This document shows, in pieces, positions 7,302-15,066 of a stretch of DNA of 23,269 nt; position 1 is the first letter of the stretch; each line of letters starts with the position of its first letter. The position numbers and the translations under genes are program-made. Below the pieces are notes generated by a model. The model was given only the letters and a program-made list of their open reading frames with translations, was not told where the DNA came from and did not search any database. The DNA lies in assembly GCA_041628615.1 (NCBI GenBank), contig JBFKOW010000034.1, positions 1-23,269 on the forward strand, in the 5' to 3' direction. Origin of the DNA: JAMWZF01 sp041628615. GTDB lineage: Bacteria; Pseudomonadota; Alphaproteobacteria; Rhodobacterales; Rhodobacteraceae.

Positions 7302-9197
7302 TTGGGTATCCTGATTTCAACTGCAGTGCTGATCGCGCTCTACGTCGTTGCGGTTGTCGTCCTTGACGGCCGGTCCAGCAGTTTCCTCGACCTTCCGCTG
7401 CCCTTCGGCGCCTTCATCGGCTGCGCCCTGCTGCTCTCGGGGATCGTGTTCTGGCCGGATGGGAAACCGGCCCGAAAACCCGGCCCCCCGGCGCCGAAGC
7501 CTGAAACCGGCGGCGGGCCGGAAACGCGAGCCCCGCGCCGCGGCGCGGACCCGGACACGGTCCTGCGCAATCCGCGGCTGTCGGTGTCCTACGAGGGCTC
7601 GGGCGAGGATTTTTGCATCGTTCTCATGGTCCCGAAGCGAGGTGCGCCACCGGTCTCGGACGCGCTCCATGCCCGGTTCGCACAGGCGGCGCGGCAGATG
7701 GCCCTCGGCATGGGGGGCATCGCCACCGAGGCCGTTGTGGTGTTGCCGCGGGACTGGCCCTATCACCCGATCGCCGGCGAAGCGGTCTTTCGCGACCCGG
7801 CCGCGATGAAGGCCCTCGCACGGCCCATCACCGAATGCCTGTCCGACCGCGGCGTGCCGCAGGTGGTGATCGACGCGATCCTCGCCGGGCCGCTGGTGAC
7901 GAGCGACCACGGCCCGGTCGTGTCGGCTATCGCGATCCTGCCGAAGCCGAGCCGGTCCGCGGCCGCCGGGCGACAAACCGCGGCGTCGGGGACCGAGAGC
8001 CGGGCGGCCCTCGGCTCGGGACAGGAGACGACGATCATCGTCGCCTTCGCCCTCCAGCCCGCGGACAGCCTCGGGGCTGCGGCGGCATCGGTCATCGACC
8101 TGGATCAGGGCAGGATGGCCGAGAGGCTTCGATCCGAGGTCGGGGCCGGACCCGGCACCCCGGTCCACGTCTACCCGGCCAGCGACTGGGCCGCGCCGCC
8201 GGTCTCTTCGCCGGAGATGATCCGCGAGGCGGCCATCCTGCGCCGCATCGTCGATGCCGCGGTCGAGCGACTGGTCCGGGCCGGCGCCGACCGGGACATC
8301 GTCTCGGCAATCCTGTCCGATGGGGTCTTCGAGACGCTCCACCTCCCCCTGACCGGCCGAATCATCCTGTTCCGGGCGCTGACTGCCGACGCACGCCGGC
8401 TCGGGGCGCTGGCGGCGCGGGCGATGCCGCACCAGGCGGCGGCGGCCGCACGATCCTCGCCGGTGTCCGTCATTCTGGCCTTTCTGACCCTGACCCGCCG
8501 CCGTCCCGGCCTGCCCGACACCGTCCGCATCGGACCGGACGCGGTCGCCACCATCTGCGACACGATGCGCGACGCGCTCGGGGCCCCAGATGCCGAGGTG
8601 GCCATCGTCTGGCCCGACCAGTGGGCCGCCCCCACCATGGACCAAGCCGAAGATGCGGTGCAGCGTGGCAGCGCCGAAGAGCGCGTGCGGGCGGCGGCGG
8701 CGACCGCGCTTCGACAGGCCGGCTGCGATCCGGACCTGATCTCGCAATTCGCGGCGGCCGATGCCCTGGGGCTGCAGATCCGGACCGGGGGCCTGATCGC
8801 GGTCTTCGCGGAGGTCCGCGTCGCGCGGACGGCGCTCGGCGCGCTCGGGGACACCGTAGCAAGGGCTCCGTCGCCGCCTGACACGGAGTTCCGGGCTCCG
8901 CCCGAAGAGGTCGGATCGACCCCCGGCAATCCCCCGGCGGACCCGGGAGTCACCTGCGACATCTGTGCGGACCATCTGCCGGTCCGCCGCATGGTGCAGG
9001 TCGATGCCAACGTGATGAAGCGGCTGGCGGATCGCGGCTATCTCCCCGCGACGCTGCCGGCGCTCCTGCGGGCGCAGGCTGCGGACGAGGATCAGCTCCG
9101 CGCCGCATGGCGGATGATCGTGGCGGCCAACGACACGCCCTGGGGCCTCTGCAAGACCTGCGCCGACGATGTGGACCGCTTCGCGCACGGCGAATGA
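7302..9197 (+). CDS. Unrecognised membrane-anchored protein with three internal repeats and CxxC/CxxC tail
   Basis: About 631 aa from a TTG at 7302. Two N-terminal membrane segments (residues 2-22 and 34-51) precede a Pro/Arg-rich linker (54-90). Three divergent copies of a domain of about 110-120 aa follow: A about 104-213, B about 245-360, C about 389-505. Each has a hydrophobic strand, a helix, a V-x-V-x-P-x-x-W-x-x-P core (VVVLPRDWP, VHVYPASDWAAPP, VAIVWPDQWAAP), a long helix ending at a Gly/Asp turn, and a closing strand. The last 80 residues carry CDIC (552-555) and CKTC (617-620), a possible zinc site. The frame is open upstream to ATGs at 7137 and 7089, but those give an unstructured basic extension over the decayed region and lack ribosome sites; the TTG places the first membrane segment at the N-terminus. 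No family recognised. The repeats probably lie in the cytoplasm or periplasm depending on topology. It is monocistronic by appearance. Confidence 0.75.
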   Translation: MGILISTAVLIALYVVAVVVLDGRSSSFLDLPLPFGAFIGCALLLSGIVFWPDGKPARKPGPPAPKPETGGGPETRAPRRGADPDTVLRNPRLSVSYEGSGEDFCIVLMVPKRGAPPVSDALHARFAQAARQMALGMGGIATEAVVVLPRDWPYHPIAGEAVFRDPAAMKALARPITECLSDRGVPQVVIDAILAGPLVTSDHGPVVSAIAILPKPSRSAAAGRQTAASGTESRAALGSGQETTIIVAFALQPADSLGAAAASVIDLDQGRMAERLRSEVGAGPGTPVHVYPASDWAAPPVSSPEMIREAAILRRIVDAAVERLVRAGADRDIVSAILSDGVFETLHLPLTGRIILFRALTADARRLGALAARAMPHQAAAAARSSPVSVILAFLTLTRRRPGLPDTVRIGPDAVATICDTMRDALGAPDAEVAIVWPDQWAAPTMDQAEDAVQRGSAEERVRAAAATALRQAGCDPDLISQFAAADALGLQIRTGGLIAVFAEVRVARTALGALGDTVARAPSPPDTEFRAPPEEVGSTPGNPPADPGVTCDICADHLPVRRMVQVDANVMKRLADRGYLPATLPALLRAQAADEDQLRAAWRMIVAANDTPWGLCKTCADDVDRFAHGE

Positions 9198-9314
9198 GCC
9201 GGGCCGAGCCTTGCAAAACACGCAATACGGTTACCGCAAACTGTGGCTGGTGCTGCGTCGCAGCATTGCTAGCTATGGAGCAACCGCAACCGGCCAGACA
9301 GAAAGGAGCCAGTC

Positions 9315-9479
9315 ATGACGGTTATCGGAAGCATCCGCTCGGCCCTTCACAAGCGTGCCGCCTACCTGCGCACCAAGCGCGAACTGGAAAGCCTGCCGCG
9401 CGAAGTGGCGCTCGAGGATCTCGGGATCTACCCGGGCGACGCCGGCAGCATCGCCCGCCGCGCCGTCTACGGGCGCTGA
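9315..9479 (+). CDS. DUF1127 (YjiS-like) small protein
   Basis: 54 aa. The C-terminal half (LEDLGIYPGDAGSIARRAVYG) is the typical DUF1127 motif; the N-terminal half is a basic helix (RSALHKRAAYLRTKRELES). AAAGGAG lies 6 nt before the ATG. In alphaproteobacteria DUF1127 proteins are small, Arg-rich and often stress-induced, and some are reported to bind RNA or influence phosphate and carbon metabolism; which applies here cannot be read from sequence. It overlaps the convergent coaD gene by 13 nt. The 117 bp upstream (9198-9314) must hold its promoter; none was clear. Confidence 0.82.
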   Translation: MTVIGSIRSALHKRAAYLRTKRELESLPREVALEDLGIYPGDAGSIARRAVYGR

Positions 9480-9967
9480 CCCAGACGGGCGGCCAGGGCC
9501 TCGCGCACCGCCGGGGTCACGAATTTCGAGACATCGCCGCCCAGCCGGGCGATCTCCTTGACCAGCTTCGAGGCGATCGCCTGGTGCTGGGCCTCGGCCA
9601 TCAGGAACACCGTCTCGATGCTGTCGTCGAGCTGCCGGTTCATGCCGACCATCTGGAATTCGTATTCGAAATCGGCCACCGCGCGCAGGCCGCGGATGAT
9701 GACGTTCGCGCCGACGTCGCGGGCGCAGTCGATCAGCAGGTTCTCGAACGGGTGCGAGACGATCTCGCAGCCGGTCGCCTCTGAGATGGAGCGACATTCG
9801 GCATCGACCATCGCCACCCGGTCCTCGAGACTGAACATCGGCCCTTTGTCGCGGTTGATGGCGACGCCGATCACCAGCTTGTCGACGAGTTTCGACGCCC
9901 GTTCGATGATGTCGATGTGACCCAGCGTGATCGGGTCGAACGTGCCCGGATACAGTCCCAGACGCAT
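9467..9967 (-). CDS. coaD: Phosphopantetheine adenylyltransferase
   Basis: 166 aa, the normal length. It adenylylates 4'-phosphopantetheine with ATP to dephospho-CoA, the fourth step of coenzyme A synthesis, as a cytoplasmic hexamer. Visible: the nucleotidyltransferase motif YPGTFDPITLGHIDII (TxGH), the substrate region VIIRGLRAVADFEYEFQM, and the C-terminal ASKLVKEIARLGGDVSKFV, which stands in place of the more usual SSSxVKE. The ATG at 9967 is preceded by AGAGGGA. The frame is open far upstream, but only this start matches the family. Its 3' end overlaps the DUF1127 gene on the opposite strand; upstream (9968-10056) lies the co-directional CBS gene. Confidence 0.95.
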   Translation of the reverse strand: MRLGLYPGTFDPITLGHIDIIERASKLVDKLVIGVAINRDKGPMFSLEDRVAMVDAECRSISEATGCEIVSHPFENLLIDCARDVGANVIIRGLRAVADFEYEFQMVGMNRQLDDSIETVFLMAEAQHQAIASKLVKEIARLGGDVSKFVTPAVREALAARLGQRP

Positions 9968-10056
9968 GGCTGTCCCTCTTCGATCCTTTCGGGCAGGCAA
10001 CAGCGCCGGGCGGCCGAATGCAACCCGTCGCGGGCCGCGGCGCCGCCCCGCCGGGG

Positions 10057-10491
10057 CTAGTGGCCCATGATCATCCCTTCGAGGGCGTCCTTTTCCATCG
10101 CCAGTTCGGACAGCCGCGCCTTGACCACGTCGCCGATGGAGATCAGCCCGATCATCCGGTCGCCCTCCATGACCGGAAGGTGCCGGAACCGGCCGTCGGT
10201 CATCGTCTGGAGGACATGGTCGGCGGTGTCGGAGGCGGTGCAGGTGACGAGGTCCTTCGTCATGATGTCGCCGACGGTTTCGGACAGGCAGCCCGCCCCG
10301 CGGCGCCCGATCTCGCGCACGATGTCGCGCTCGGAGACGATGCCGACCGGGGTCTCGCCGTCGCTCGACGCGACGACCGTACCCAGCCGCTGTTCGGACA
10401 TGATCTTGATCGCATCGGCGATGGGAGCCGAGGGGTCGAGCGTGAGAACGCCCTCCCGCGCCTTCGATTTCAGGATCTGATGCACGAGCAT
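10057..10491 (-). CDS. CBS-domain pair protein
   Basis: 144 aa made almost only of two CBS domains (about 8-62 and 73-130), the second with DGRFRHLPVMEGDRMIGLISIGDVVKARL. CBS pairs bind adenine nucleotides and act as energy or redox sensors, usually on a partner protein; stand-alone alphaproteobacterial forms of this size are common and their targets are unknown. No membrane segment. GGGAGG lies 6 nt before the ATG. It lies upstream of coaD on the same strand (89-nt gap) and downstream of the LysR gene (53-nt gap), so partial read-through is possible, but no functional link is evident. Confidence 0.88.
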   Translation of the reverse strand: MLVHQILKSKAREGVLTLDPSAPIADAIKIMSEQRLGTVVASSDGETPVGIVSERDIVREIGRRGAGCLSETVGDIMTKDLVTCTASDTADHVLQTMTDGRFRHLPVMEGDRMIGLISIGDVVKARLSELAMEKDALEGMIMGH

Positions 10492-10544
10492 GTCTGCCTC
10501 CCTCTGCCGCCGTTTTCAGAGCGTTACGCCCCCGAGCCCCCCTG

Positions 10545-11426
10545 TCAAGCGGCCCGCGCCTCGAGCGCCGCGACCGTGGCGCGCATCCCGGCGGCGACGG
10601 CCTCGGCCATCCTGGCGAGCCGATCGGACCGGCGGGCATCGGCATGGCGGACGAGGTAGAAGCTACGGGTCAGGCCGATCCGGTCGGTCAGCACCCGCGT
10701 CAGCTCGGGCGCGAAGGGCAGCGCGAAATCGTGCACGATGCCCATCGCGCCGCCTTGCCGGAGGAGTTGAAGCTGGACCGCGACCGAGTTGGAGGCCAGC
10801 GCCACCCGATCGATCCCCAGCGGTGCGAGGTAGTCCAGTTCGGGATCGAAGATCATGTCGGGAATGTAGCCCACCACCGGCCGGTCATGGACCGACGTCA
10901 CCGGCCCGTCGGCCCGCGCCGCGGCCATCGACAGGCGGTAGTCGGTGACCTTCTGGACCAGCAGCCGCCCGGCCCGCGGCGGGCTGACCGTGACCGCGAT
11001 GTCGGCCTCGCGGCGCGACAGGTTCAGGACCCGGGGCAGCGCGACGATCTGGATCTCGAGTCCCGGATGGCGGCGGCCCAGGCGGGCGCAAACCTCGGGC
11101 AGCACGAAATTGGCGCAGCCGTCCGGGGCGCCGATCCGCAGCGTCCCGGCCAGCCCCGGCGCGTCCGTGTCCGCCGGCGCGAAGGCGGCCGCCATCGCCT
11201 CCTCCACCGGCGCGGCGCGGTCGAGAAGCCGCTCCCCCGCCCCGGTCAGGACGTAGCCCTGCGGTGAGCGAAGGAACAGCACCTGCCCCAGCGCGGCCTC
11301 GAACCGGGCGACCCGCCGGCCCAGCGTCGCCGGATCGAGCCCAAGCGCCTGCCCCGCCGCGGTCAGCGTGCCGTCCCGCGCGACTTGCAGGAATATTCGC
11401 ATATCGTCCCAGTCTGCCCTGTTCAT
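10545..11426 (-). CDS. LysR-family transcriptional regulator, probable regulator of mmsA
   Basis: 293 aa. The N-terminal winged HTH (DWDDMRIFLQVARDGTLTAA, then LGLDPATLGRRVARFE) is followed by the LysR substrate-binding domain, two Rossmann-like halves from about residue 90 to 290 (LRIGAPDGCANFVLPEV, ADIAVTVSPP, AVQLQLLRQGGAMGIV). Its ligand cannot be read from sequence. Start: ATG at 11426, the family's usual N-terminus; the frame opens 36 codons earlier across the shared promoter. It is divergent from mmsA with 94 bp between starts, containing a near-perfect inverted repeat, the standard layout of a LysR regulator controlling its neighbour. A valine or isobutyrate-derived inducer is plausible but inferred. 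Confidence 0.9.
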   Translation of the reverse strand: MNRADWDDMRIFLQVARDGTLTAAGQALGLDPATLGRRVARFEAALGQVLFLRSPQGYVLTGAGERLLDRAAPVEEAMAAAFAPADTDAPGLAGTLRIGAPDGCANFVLPEVCARLGRRHPGLEIQIVALPRVLNLSRREADIAVTVSPPRAGRLLVQKVTDYRLSMAAARADGPVTSVHDRPVVGYIPDMIFDPELDYLAPLGIDRVALASNSVAVQLQLLRQGGAMGIVHDFALPFAPELTRVLTDRIGLTRSFYLVRHADARRSDRLARMAEAVAAGMRATVAALEARAA

Positions 11427-11438
11427 CCTGCATTCCTG

Positions 11439-11451
11439 CAAAACCGTTTTG
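11439..11451. promoter_or_regulatory. Inverted repeat in the LysR-mmsA divergent region
   Basis: CAAAAC-C-GTTTTG is a perfect 6-1-6 palindrome, extendable as TGCAAAAC and GTTTTGgCA with one inserted base. It is conspicuously AT-rich for this genome and lies 12 nt from the LysR start and 69 nt before mmsA, a typical place for a LysR recognition site. The spacing differs from the usual T-N11-A form. Confidence 0.5.
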
Positions 11452-11520
11452 GCAGCCTGGCCCTGTTCCCGCGCGGCGCGCAAGGCTAATCTGCCGCCGA
11501 GACCTTGGGAGGACAGCGAC

Positions 11521-13020
11521 ATGCAGGAACTCACGCACTACATCGACGGCGCCGCGGCGGCCGGCACCTCGGGCCGCTTCGCCGACGTGTTCAACCCGGC
11601 CACGGGCGAGGTTCAGGCCAAGGTGCCGCTGGCCTCCGCTGCCGAAGTGGACCGCGCGGTGGAGATCGCCGCGAAGGCGCAGCCGGGCTGGGCCGCGGTG
11701 AACCCGCAGCGCCGGGCGCGGGTGATGATGCGCTTCGTGGAACTGCTGAACCGCGACATGGACAAGCTGGCCGAGGCGCTGAGCCGCGAGCACGGCAAGA
11801 CCCTGCCCGACGCCCGCGGCGACGTGCAGCGCGGGCTGGAAGTGGTCGAGTTCTGCATCGGCGCGCCACATCACCTGAAGGGCGAATACACCGACAGCGC
11901 CGGCCCGGGCATCGACATGTATTCCATGCGCCAGCCGCTCGGCGTCACCGCCGGGATCACCCCGTTCAACTTCCCCGCGATGATCCCGATGTGGATGTTC
12001 GCGCCCGCCATCGCCTGCGGCAACGCCTTCATCCTGAAGCCCTCCGAACGCGACCCCTCGGTGCCGCTGATGCTCGCCGCGCTGATGGAAGAGGCCGGGC
12101 TGCCGAAGGGCGTTCTGCAGGTCGTCAACGGCGACAAGGACGCGGTGGACGCGATCCTCGACCACCCGGTGATCCAGTCGGTGGGCTTCGTCGGCTCGAC
12201 CCCGATCGCCGCCTACATCTACGGCAAGGGCTGCGCCGCCGGAAAACGGGTGCAGTGCTTCGGCGGCGCCAAGAACCACATGATCGTGATGCCGGACGCC
12301 GATCTGGACCAGGCCGCCGACGCGCTGGTCGGGGCGGGCTACGGCGCGGCGGGCGAACGCTGCATGGCGATCTCGGTGGCGGTGCCGGTGGGCGATGCGA
12401 CCGCCGACAAGCTGATCGAGAAGCTGGTGCCGCGGATCGAGAAGCTGAAGGTCGGGCCCTACACCGCGGGCAACGACGTGGACTATGGCCCGGTGGTGAC
12501 CGCCGCCGCCAAGGCCAACATCGAGCGGCTGGTGCAGTCCGGCCTCGACCAGGGTGCGAAGCTCGTGGTCGACGGGCGCGGCTTCAAGCTGCAGGGCTAC
12601 GAGAACGGGTTCTTCGTCGGGCCGCACCTGTTCGACCACGCGACGAAGGACATGGAGATCTACCAGAAGGAGATCTTCGGCCCGGTGCTGACCACGGTGC
12701 GCGCGCAGTCCTACGAGGAGGCGCTGCGCCTCGCGATGGACCACGAATACGGCAACGGCACGGCGATCTTCACCCGCGACGGCGACGCCGCCCGCGACTT
12801 CGCCAACCGGGTGAACATCGGCATGGTCGGGGTCAACGTGCCGATCCCGGTGCCGCTGGCCTACCACACCTTCGGCGGCTGGAAGAAATCCATGTTCGGC
12901 GACCTGAACCAGCACGGCCCCGACGCGTTCCGGTTCTACACCCGGACCAAGACGGTGACCGCGCGCTGGCCCTCGGGGATCAAGGAAGGCGGCGAGTTCA
13001 CCATCCCGGTGATGAGCTGA
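11521..13020 (+). CDS. mmsA: Methylmalonate-semialdehyde dehydrogenase (CoA-acylating)
   Basis: 499 aa. A cytoplasmic aldehyde dehydrogenase that oxidises methylmalonate semialdehyde with NAD+ and CoA to propionyl-CoA and CO2, the last step of valine degradation; it can also act on malonate semialdehyde from inositol or beta-alanine. Hallmarks: ITPFNFPAMIPMWMFAPA, LKPSERDPSVPL, GFVGSTPIAAYIY, CFGGAKNHMIVMPDAD (Asn in place of the Glu of ordinary aldehyde dehydrogenases) and catalytic Cys281 in AAGERCMAIS. GGGAGGA is positioned 6 nt before the ATG. Divergent from a LysR gene and followed by a GC hairpin. The remaining valine genes lie about 2 kb downstream. Confidence 0.94.
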   Translation: MQELTHYIDGAAAAGTSGRFADVFNPATGEVQAKVPLASAAEVDRAVEIAAKAQPGWAAVNPQRRARVMMRFVELLNRDMDKLAEALSREHGKTLPDARGDVQRGLEVVEFCIGAPHHLKGEYTDSAGPGIDMYSMRQPLGVTAGITPFNFPAMIPMWMFAPAIACGNAFILKPSERDPSVPLMLAALMEEAGLPKGVLQVVNGDKDAVDAILDHPVIQSVGFVGSTPIAAYIYGKGCAAGKRVQCFGGAKNHMIVMPDADLDQAADALVGAGYGAAGERCMAISVAVPVGDATADKLIEKLVPRIEKLKVGPYTAGNDVDYGPVVTAAAKANIERLVQSGLDQGAKLVVDGRGFKLQGYENGFFVGPHLFDHATKDMEIYQKEIFGPVLTTVRAQSYEEALRLAMDHEYGNGTAIFTRDGDAARDFANRVNIGMVGVNVPIPVPLAYHTFGGWKKSMFGDLNQHGPDAFRFYTRTKTVTARWPSGIKEGGEFTIPVMS

Positions 13021-13026
13021 CCGGCA

Positions 13027-13049
13027 CGCCCCGGCACCGCGCCGGGGTG
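13027..13049 (+). terminator. Hairpin after mmsA
   Basis: CCCCGGC (13029-13035) pairs with GCCGGGG (13041-13047), loop ACCGC, extendable by a wobble and a C-G pair. It starts 7 nt after the mmsA stop. No T-tract follows, so it may act as a weak terminator or a 3'-end stabiliser. Confidence 0.35.
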
Positions 13050-13123
13050 GACCGCAAACGGCAGTGGACAGGGGGCGGGTCCGGCTGGCACCCTGCGGGT
13101 ATCGGTTCGACAGGGAGCAGATC

Positions 13124-13456
13124 ATGTCACACCCCACCCGCCGCGAGGTCCTCGGCCTCGGCGCAGCGCTTGCCGTTGCGCCGCTGGCCGCCCGGGCCGC
13201 CAGCCACGCGGTCCACGAGATCGTCATCGAGAACTTCGCCTTCACCCCGGCCGAGTTGACCATGCAGGCCGGCGACCGGGTCCGTTTCGTGAACGCCGAC
13301 GGCGCGCCGCACACCGCGACAGCGGGGAACGGCAGCTTCGACACCGGGCGGCTGAACCGCGGCCAGGCCGCCGAGCTGCGGATCTCGGAGCCCGGCACCT
13401 ATGACTATTTCTGCGCCATTCACCCCCGGATGAAGGGCTCCATCATCGCCACCTGA
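13124..13456 (+). CDS. Tat-exported cupredoxin (plastocyanin/amicyanin-like)
   Basis: 110 aa. The N-terminus is a twin-arginine signal (TRREVLGLGAALAV) with a likely cut after ARA (residue 25), sending a folded protein to the periplasm. The mature part is a cupredoxin with type 1 copper ligands His63 (GAPHTA), Cys97, His100 and Met103 (CAIHPRMKG), so it probably moves single electrons between periplasmic partners. The short loop Cys-x2-His-x2-Met resembles amicyanin and pseudoazurin-like proteins. Start: ATG with CAGGGAG 8 nt upstream; a longer frame would disrupt the signal. The partner is unknown and the neighbours (mmsA, ybdK-like gene) give no hint. Confidence 0.88.
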   Translation: MSHPTRREVLGLGAALAVAPLAARAASHAVHEIVIENFAFTPAELTMQAGDRVRFVNADGAPHTATAGNGSFDTGRLNRGQAAELRISEPGTYDYFCAIHPRMKGSIIAT

Positions 13457-13521
13457 CCGGCGACCCAACCGCTTGCCCCGGCCCGCAGGCTCCGGTCTGG
13501 TCGGCGGCAGAAGGAGACCCC

Positions 13522-14655
13522 ATGGCCATTGACCCGCCGGCTTTCACCCTCGGCATCGAGGAGGAATACCTTCTCGTCAACCTCGAGACCAAGGCGCTGG
13601 CCGAGGCGCCGCCGGGGCTGATGGAGGACTGCGCCAAGGAGCTGGAGGGACAGGTCAGTCCCGAGTTCCTGCAATGCCAGATCGAGGTCGGCACCAAGGT
13701 GCACCGCACCGTCGGCGGCGCTCGCGACGACCTGCGCCGGCTGCGCGCCAGCATCGCCGGCAACGCGCGCCGGCACGGGCTCGCCCCGATCGCCGCGGCC
13801 TGCCATCCGTTCGCGCACTGGAAGGACCAGCACCATACCGACAAGGACCGTTACAACGATCTCGAAAAGGCGCTGGCCGGGGTCGCCCGGCGGCTGCTGA
13901 TCTGCGGCATGCATGTCCATGTCGGGATCGAGGCCAGGGACCAGCGGATCGACCTCATCAACCAGCTTGCGTATTTCCTGCCGCACCTGCTGGCGATGTC
14001 CACCTCGTCGCCCTACTGGCAGGGCGAGGATACCGGCCTGGCGAGCTACCGGCTCACCGTGTTCGACAACCTGCCGCGCACCGGGCTGCCACCGAAGTTC
14101 TCGAGCTGGGGCGAATATTCCCGGTCCGTCGGGGTGCTGACGGAACTCGGCATCATCGAGGACAGCACCAAGATCTGGTGGGACCTGCGCCCCTCGCACC
14201 GGTTCCCGACCATCGAGGCGCGGATCTGCGACGTGATGCCCCGGCTGTCGCACACCGCCGCGCTGGCGGCGCTGATCCAGTGCACGACGCGGATGCTGTG
14301 GCGGCTCGCCCGCAAGAACCAGCGCTGGCGGATCTACGACGCCTTCCTCGTCAGCGAGAACCGCTGGCGGGCGCAGCGCTACGGCACGACCGAGGGCATG
14401 ATCGATTTCGGCGCCGGCAAGATCGAACCCTTCGCGACCCTGCTGGAGGAATGGCTGGATCTCGTCGAGGAGGACGCCGAGGCGCTGGGATGCCTCGCCG
14501 AGATCGAGACCGCCCGGGAGATCGTCGCCCGCGGCACCAGCGCCCAGCGGCAGCGGGCCGTGGCCGAGGCGGCAAGGAAGGACGGGGACGACGCGGCGGA
14601 AGCGCTGCGCAAGGTCGTGGCGCACCTGATCGACGAATTCCACATCGATCTTTGA
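13522..14655 (+). CDS. Carboxylate-amine ligase, YbdK/GCS2 family
   Basis: 377 aa. Family landmarks: N-terminal TLGIEEEYLLVN with the metal-binding acidic cluster, the central HVHVGIEARDQRI with LPHLLAMSTSSPYWQG, and IWWDLRPSHRFPTIEARICDV. The E. coli homologue YbdK has weak glutamate-cysteine ligase activity in vitro; the true substrates of most members are not known, so only ATP-dependent carboxylate-amine ligation is claimed. Cytoplasmic. AAGGAG lies 6 nt before the ATG. It follows the cupredoxin gene by 65 nt on the same strand and may share its transcript. Confidence 0.88.
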   Translation: MAIDPPAFTLGIEEEYLLVNLETKALAEAPPGLMEDCAKELEGQVSPEFLQCQIEVGTKVHRTVGGARDDLRRLRASIAGNARRHGLAPIAAACHPFAHWKDQHHTDKDRYNDLEKALAGVARRLLICGMHVHVGIEARDQRIDLINQLAYFLPHLLAMSTSSPYWQGEDTGLASYRLTVFDNLPRTGLPPKFSSWGEYSRSVGVLTELGIIEDSTKIWWDLRPSHRFPTIEARICDVMPRLSHTAALAALIQCTTRMLWRLARKNQRWRIYDAFLVSENRWRAQRYGTTEGMIDFGAGKIEPFATLLEEWLDLVEEDAEALGCLAEIETAREIVARGTSAQRQRAVAEAARKDGDDAAEALRKVVAHLIDEFHIDL

Positions 14656-15066
14656 CAGGCCAGCACGGGCGTGCGCCAAACGCGCATCACCGGATCGGCC
14701 TCGGCAATCCGGGTTGGCCGAACGTGATCCGCAGGCGGAGGCCGGGAAACGGACGGGTGGGGACGCAAAGAGAATTTCGCAACGGTGGCAGCGTGGGCTT
14801 TGCTCTAAACGCCTACGCGCGGCCTAGGGCCGCCCGAAAAGGACTAAAACAACACACGTCCCACAGATTGCGGCCCCACCCGTCAAATGGTTAACAACTC
14901 GTTAACGGCTACCACGTCGGCGGCTTTCTGCCAACTGGGGTTTTTGTCACGGAAAGGGAAACTGACTGTTCTGGCTTTGGCTTCAGTCCGCGACCGGTAA
15001 CGTTATCAGCGTTGCGACCGGTGCCGCGACGGCGGTATGAAGCTACGGATTTTGGGGACAGAAATC
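14656..15066 (+). other. 411-bp intergenic region upstream of the valine operon
   Basis: No convincing gene. It is clearly less GC-rich than its surroundings between about 14770 and 14980. It contains a CtrA-type box (14891-14906), an imperfect hairpin (14916-14923 with 14928-14935) followed after 5 nt by TTTTT, a GCGGCC-TAG-GGCCGC hairpin near 14815-14835, and a direct repeat GCGACCGGT at 14990-14998 and 15014-15022. A small regulatory RNA could be encoded here, but nothing proves it. Confidence 0.45.
14891..14906 (+). promoter_or_regulatory. CtrA-type binding site
   Basis: TTAA-CAACTCG-TTAAC is an exact match to the alphaproteobacterial CtrA consensus TTAA-N7-TTAAC, set in GTTAAC repeats. 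TTAA is rare in this genome's sequence. The next gene downstream is the acyl-CoA dehydrogenase, 160 nt away; the upstream gene ends here, so the site can serve only the downstream operon or an unseen RNA. Confidence 0.6.

Noticed and set aside
6664..9479. A defence or toxin-antitoxin system around the repeat protein and the DUF1127 gene
   Set aside because: No nuclease, ATPase, toxin or antitoxin motif is visible, the two genes have separate upstream regions, and nothing else links them.
14735..14800. String GGGACGCAAAG resembling the core of a cyclic-di-GMP (GEMM) riboswitch
   Set aside because: The required hairpin before it and the GGUAGC-type receptor stem after it are missing, and nothing downstream is a usual target. 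Treated as chance.
15037..15066. Upstream ATG for the acyl-CoA dehydrogenase
   Set aside because: It adds 10 residues not usual for the family and has no better ribosome site than the ATG at 15067.
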